Source: Pomphorhynchus laevis (taxonomy: Eukaryota > Acanthocephala > Palaeacanthocephala > Echinorhynchida > Pomphorhynchidae). From it: a stretch of 64,000 nucleotides of DNA. Made by a program: the position numbers and the translations under genes. Below are positions 62,465-64,000 of the stretch, one piece after another (positions within the stretch are counted from its first letter, which is position 1; the number at the start of each line of letters is the position of its first letter). Location: contig WNNJ02002122.1 of the NCBI GenBank assembly GCA_012934845.2, positions 27,924-91,923 of the forward strand, read 5' to 3'. The notes beneath the pieces are model-generated. The model ran no database searches and was not told where the DNA came from. It was given only the letters and a program-made list of their open reading frames with translations.

Positions 62465-64000
62465 ACATTTTAAATAATTAAATTTTTTGTTACTATTTAT
62501 TCCAAAAAGATACATTACATTAAACACAAACTGTTTAGTGTTTAAACAAATATGCAAATTTTATTGCTTATCAGTCAAATGACATTTATTTTAAACTTTA
62601 TGATATTGTCATAATAATTTCATTGGAAATTTACCAGTGAAATATAGAGATGCAAATCCTTATTTTACAATTTGTTGTAATTTATTATTCTCTCAACTTA
62701 TTTATAAGTTAAATAATTTATAATAAAACAAGAAAATGATAAAAAATTATTCTTATCTTGTTTTATTTTTCATTTTATTAATTTTTAAATTGTATGACAT
62801 TTTATGATATTTTATACTTATATCAAATTTAAAAAGTTGCTTCTGACCAATCTCAAGATAAATAAAATTATAAATGTTAAATACTGTCTGACTATTTTGC
62901 AATTTGAAACTAGATTGTTCTGTTCGAATTCTTTCAAGAACAACAACGCCATCAAACTGATGACGAATTTATAAAGCTGCTTATTTTTCTTTGAAATTAA
63001 AGTAGAATCGCCAAATTTCCTATTGCAGTAAGACAATTTTGCACATTGCGAAACTATAGATTGATTTTGTTTTATGAAATATAAATTCGAAAATTCAAAT
63101 CTTATAAAATTTGAGCTTATTTCCATGATGGTAAACTTTCTAAGTGATTCCGCAAAGCATTTCTTGTCAGTCTTAAAATTGTTTTTTAAATACAGCTGAA
63201 AGAAATCAAGAAGTTTGAACTACAGGACAATAATATTTCTTTAAGTGTAAAGCAGTTTTTATTCTTCATGCGTATTCGTAAAGGATTTTATACTTCATAC
63301 ATAATTTCGCGAGATTTAGGAAATTAAGATATGTTTTGATGGAAATTGCTAAATTGAAGATTTTTAGAGTAAAATAAGTTTAGCTACTTGGAAAAGATAA
63401 TTTGCATTTTCGTTTTTGAAAAGCCTTTTAATGTTTAGAAAACAATGATCATATTAATGCCACAAGTCGAAATCAATTTCATTCAACGTCAAGCCCTGGT
63501 GAGATTTATATATAGATAGCGATATTAAGATATAAAAAAATTAATATTTTAAAAGCAAATGAGATTTAAACCGAGAAACACAAAATAAACTCAATTTACA
63601 CTTGATACAAATAATAAACGTTGTATTTATCAATATCTGAATAAATGATTAACTTGTGCAACTAATAATTGCAAATTTGTAGATAACAAACGTTCTTTAA
63701 TACATTAACAATGCCAAGCTTAAAATAATGCAAATGTAAATATTAATAGGTAAATATTTAAATTTATTACCAATTAATTAAATTTGCTAAATATCGTATT
63801 AGGTGAATACAAACTTTCAATTCATCAATGTGATATTAGATTTCTATACAGAATTGCGAGAACAAGCAGCGCGTTATAAACAAATAAAATTAAACAGATA
63901 TCTGGATATTTTTTGTTTTTACTTAAAGTGGTCTCTAAGAAAGTTTCAAATATTGACAAGAAATAAATTTATATCCAACATTATGAATAGAATTTCATTT
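62465..64000. other. AT-rich non-coding stretch to the window end
   Basis: No gene recognised. A minus-strand frame of 102 codons (63126-62818, MEISSNFIRFEF...) has no visible domain and is probably chance. No exon continuing the 62186 ORF could be identified by eye. Confidence 0.45.

Noticed and set aside
62818-63126. A 102-codon minus-strand frame
   Set aside because: No domain, signal or similarity is visible; it is rich in Phe, Ile, Leu and Asn as expected from AT-rich chance ORFs.

Overview
The window is from an AT-rich invertebrate (metazoan) genome and is almost entirely made of transposable-element debris. The identifiable coding sequence is reverse transcriptase (RT), endonuclease or retroelement ORF1, plus one broken host-type gene (an OTUD3-like deubiquitinase) and one small unrecognised ORF with a signal-peptide-like start. 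I saw no rRNA, tRNA, CRISPR array or bacterial operon. I cannot name the phylum from sequence alone.

Layout. 1-31 kb is a nest of non-LTR retrotransposons. LINE A lies on the minus strand at 1-3.0 kb; its ORF2 stays open for 500 codons and runs off the left edge. LINE B1 (3.1-7.5 kb, minus) sits inside E1, a LINE with a restriction-like endonuclease (RLE) (7.5-9.9 kb, with its tail at 3.0-3.1 kb). Four copies of family C follow (11.8-15.6, 16.4-18.8, 21.3-25.3 and 26.1-26.75 kb), with two family D copies between them (18.9-19.5 and 19.7-21.3 kb). 27.2-31.4 kb is a broken Ty3/Gypsy element with two near-identical 190-bp LTRs. 31.4-35.0 kb is RLE LINE E3, split by a Penelope-like fragment. 35.2-38.3 kb is a second long family B copy. 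38.7-42.5 kb holds three RLE LINE copies in tandem, all minus, each ending in the same 3' tail. 42.9-43.7 kb is the OTUD3-like pseudogene. 43.75-46.6 kb holds Penelope-like pieces, including a GIY-YIG endonuclease.

The right third (46.7-64 kb) is very AT-rich. It holds a 110-130-bp satellite-like array (48.1-49.7 kb), a large inverted-repeat pair (49.9 and 55.3 kb) enclosing a degenerate RTE/Rex3-type LINE, more Penelope-like 3' ends, and three diverged direct duplications (47.3/47.6, 55.9/56.9 and 60.8/61.5 kb). It also has an ACA-rich degenerate repeat (57.7-58.3 kb), RT fossils at 59 kb and the small ORF at 62.2 kb.

How the parts relate. LINE A and families B and C share one ORF1 design (a Cys-rich PHD-like finger followed by a conserved nucleic-acid-binding-like block) and an APE-type endonuclease/RT ORF2 that overlaps the end of ORF1. 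Families B and C also share a 3' stem-loop with a compensated base pair. Family E has a different plan: one ORF with an N-terminal CXC-like finger, an RT, and a C-terminal CCHC plus RHD...D restriction-like endonuclease. Two observations stand out: the 5' leaders of LINE A and RLE LINE E1 are homologous, and the Penelope-like family has a conserved structured 3' region with hammerhead-like boxes.
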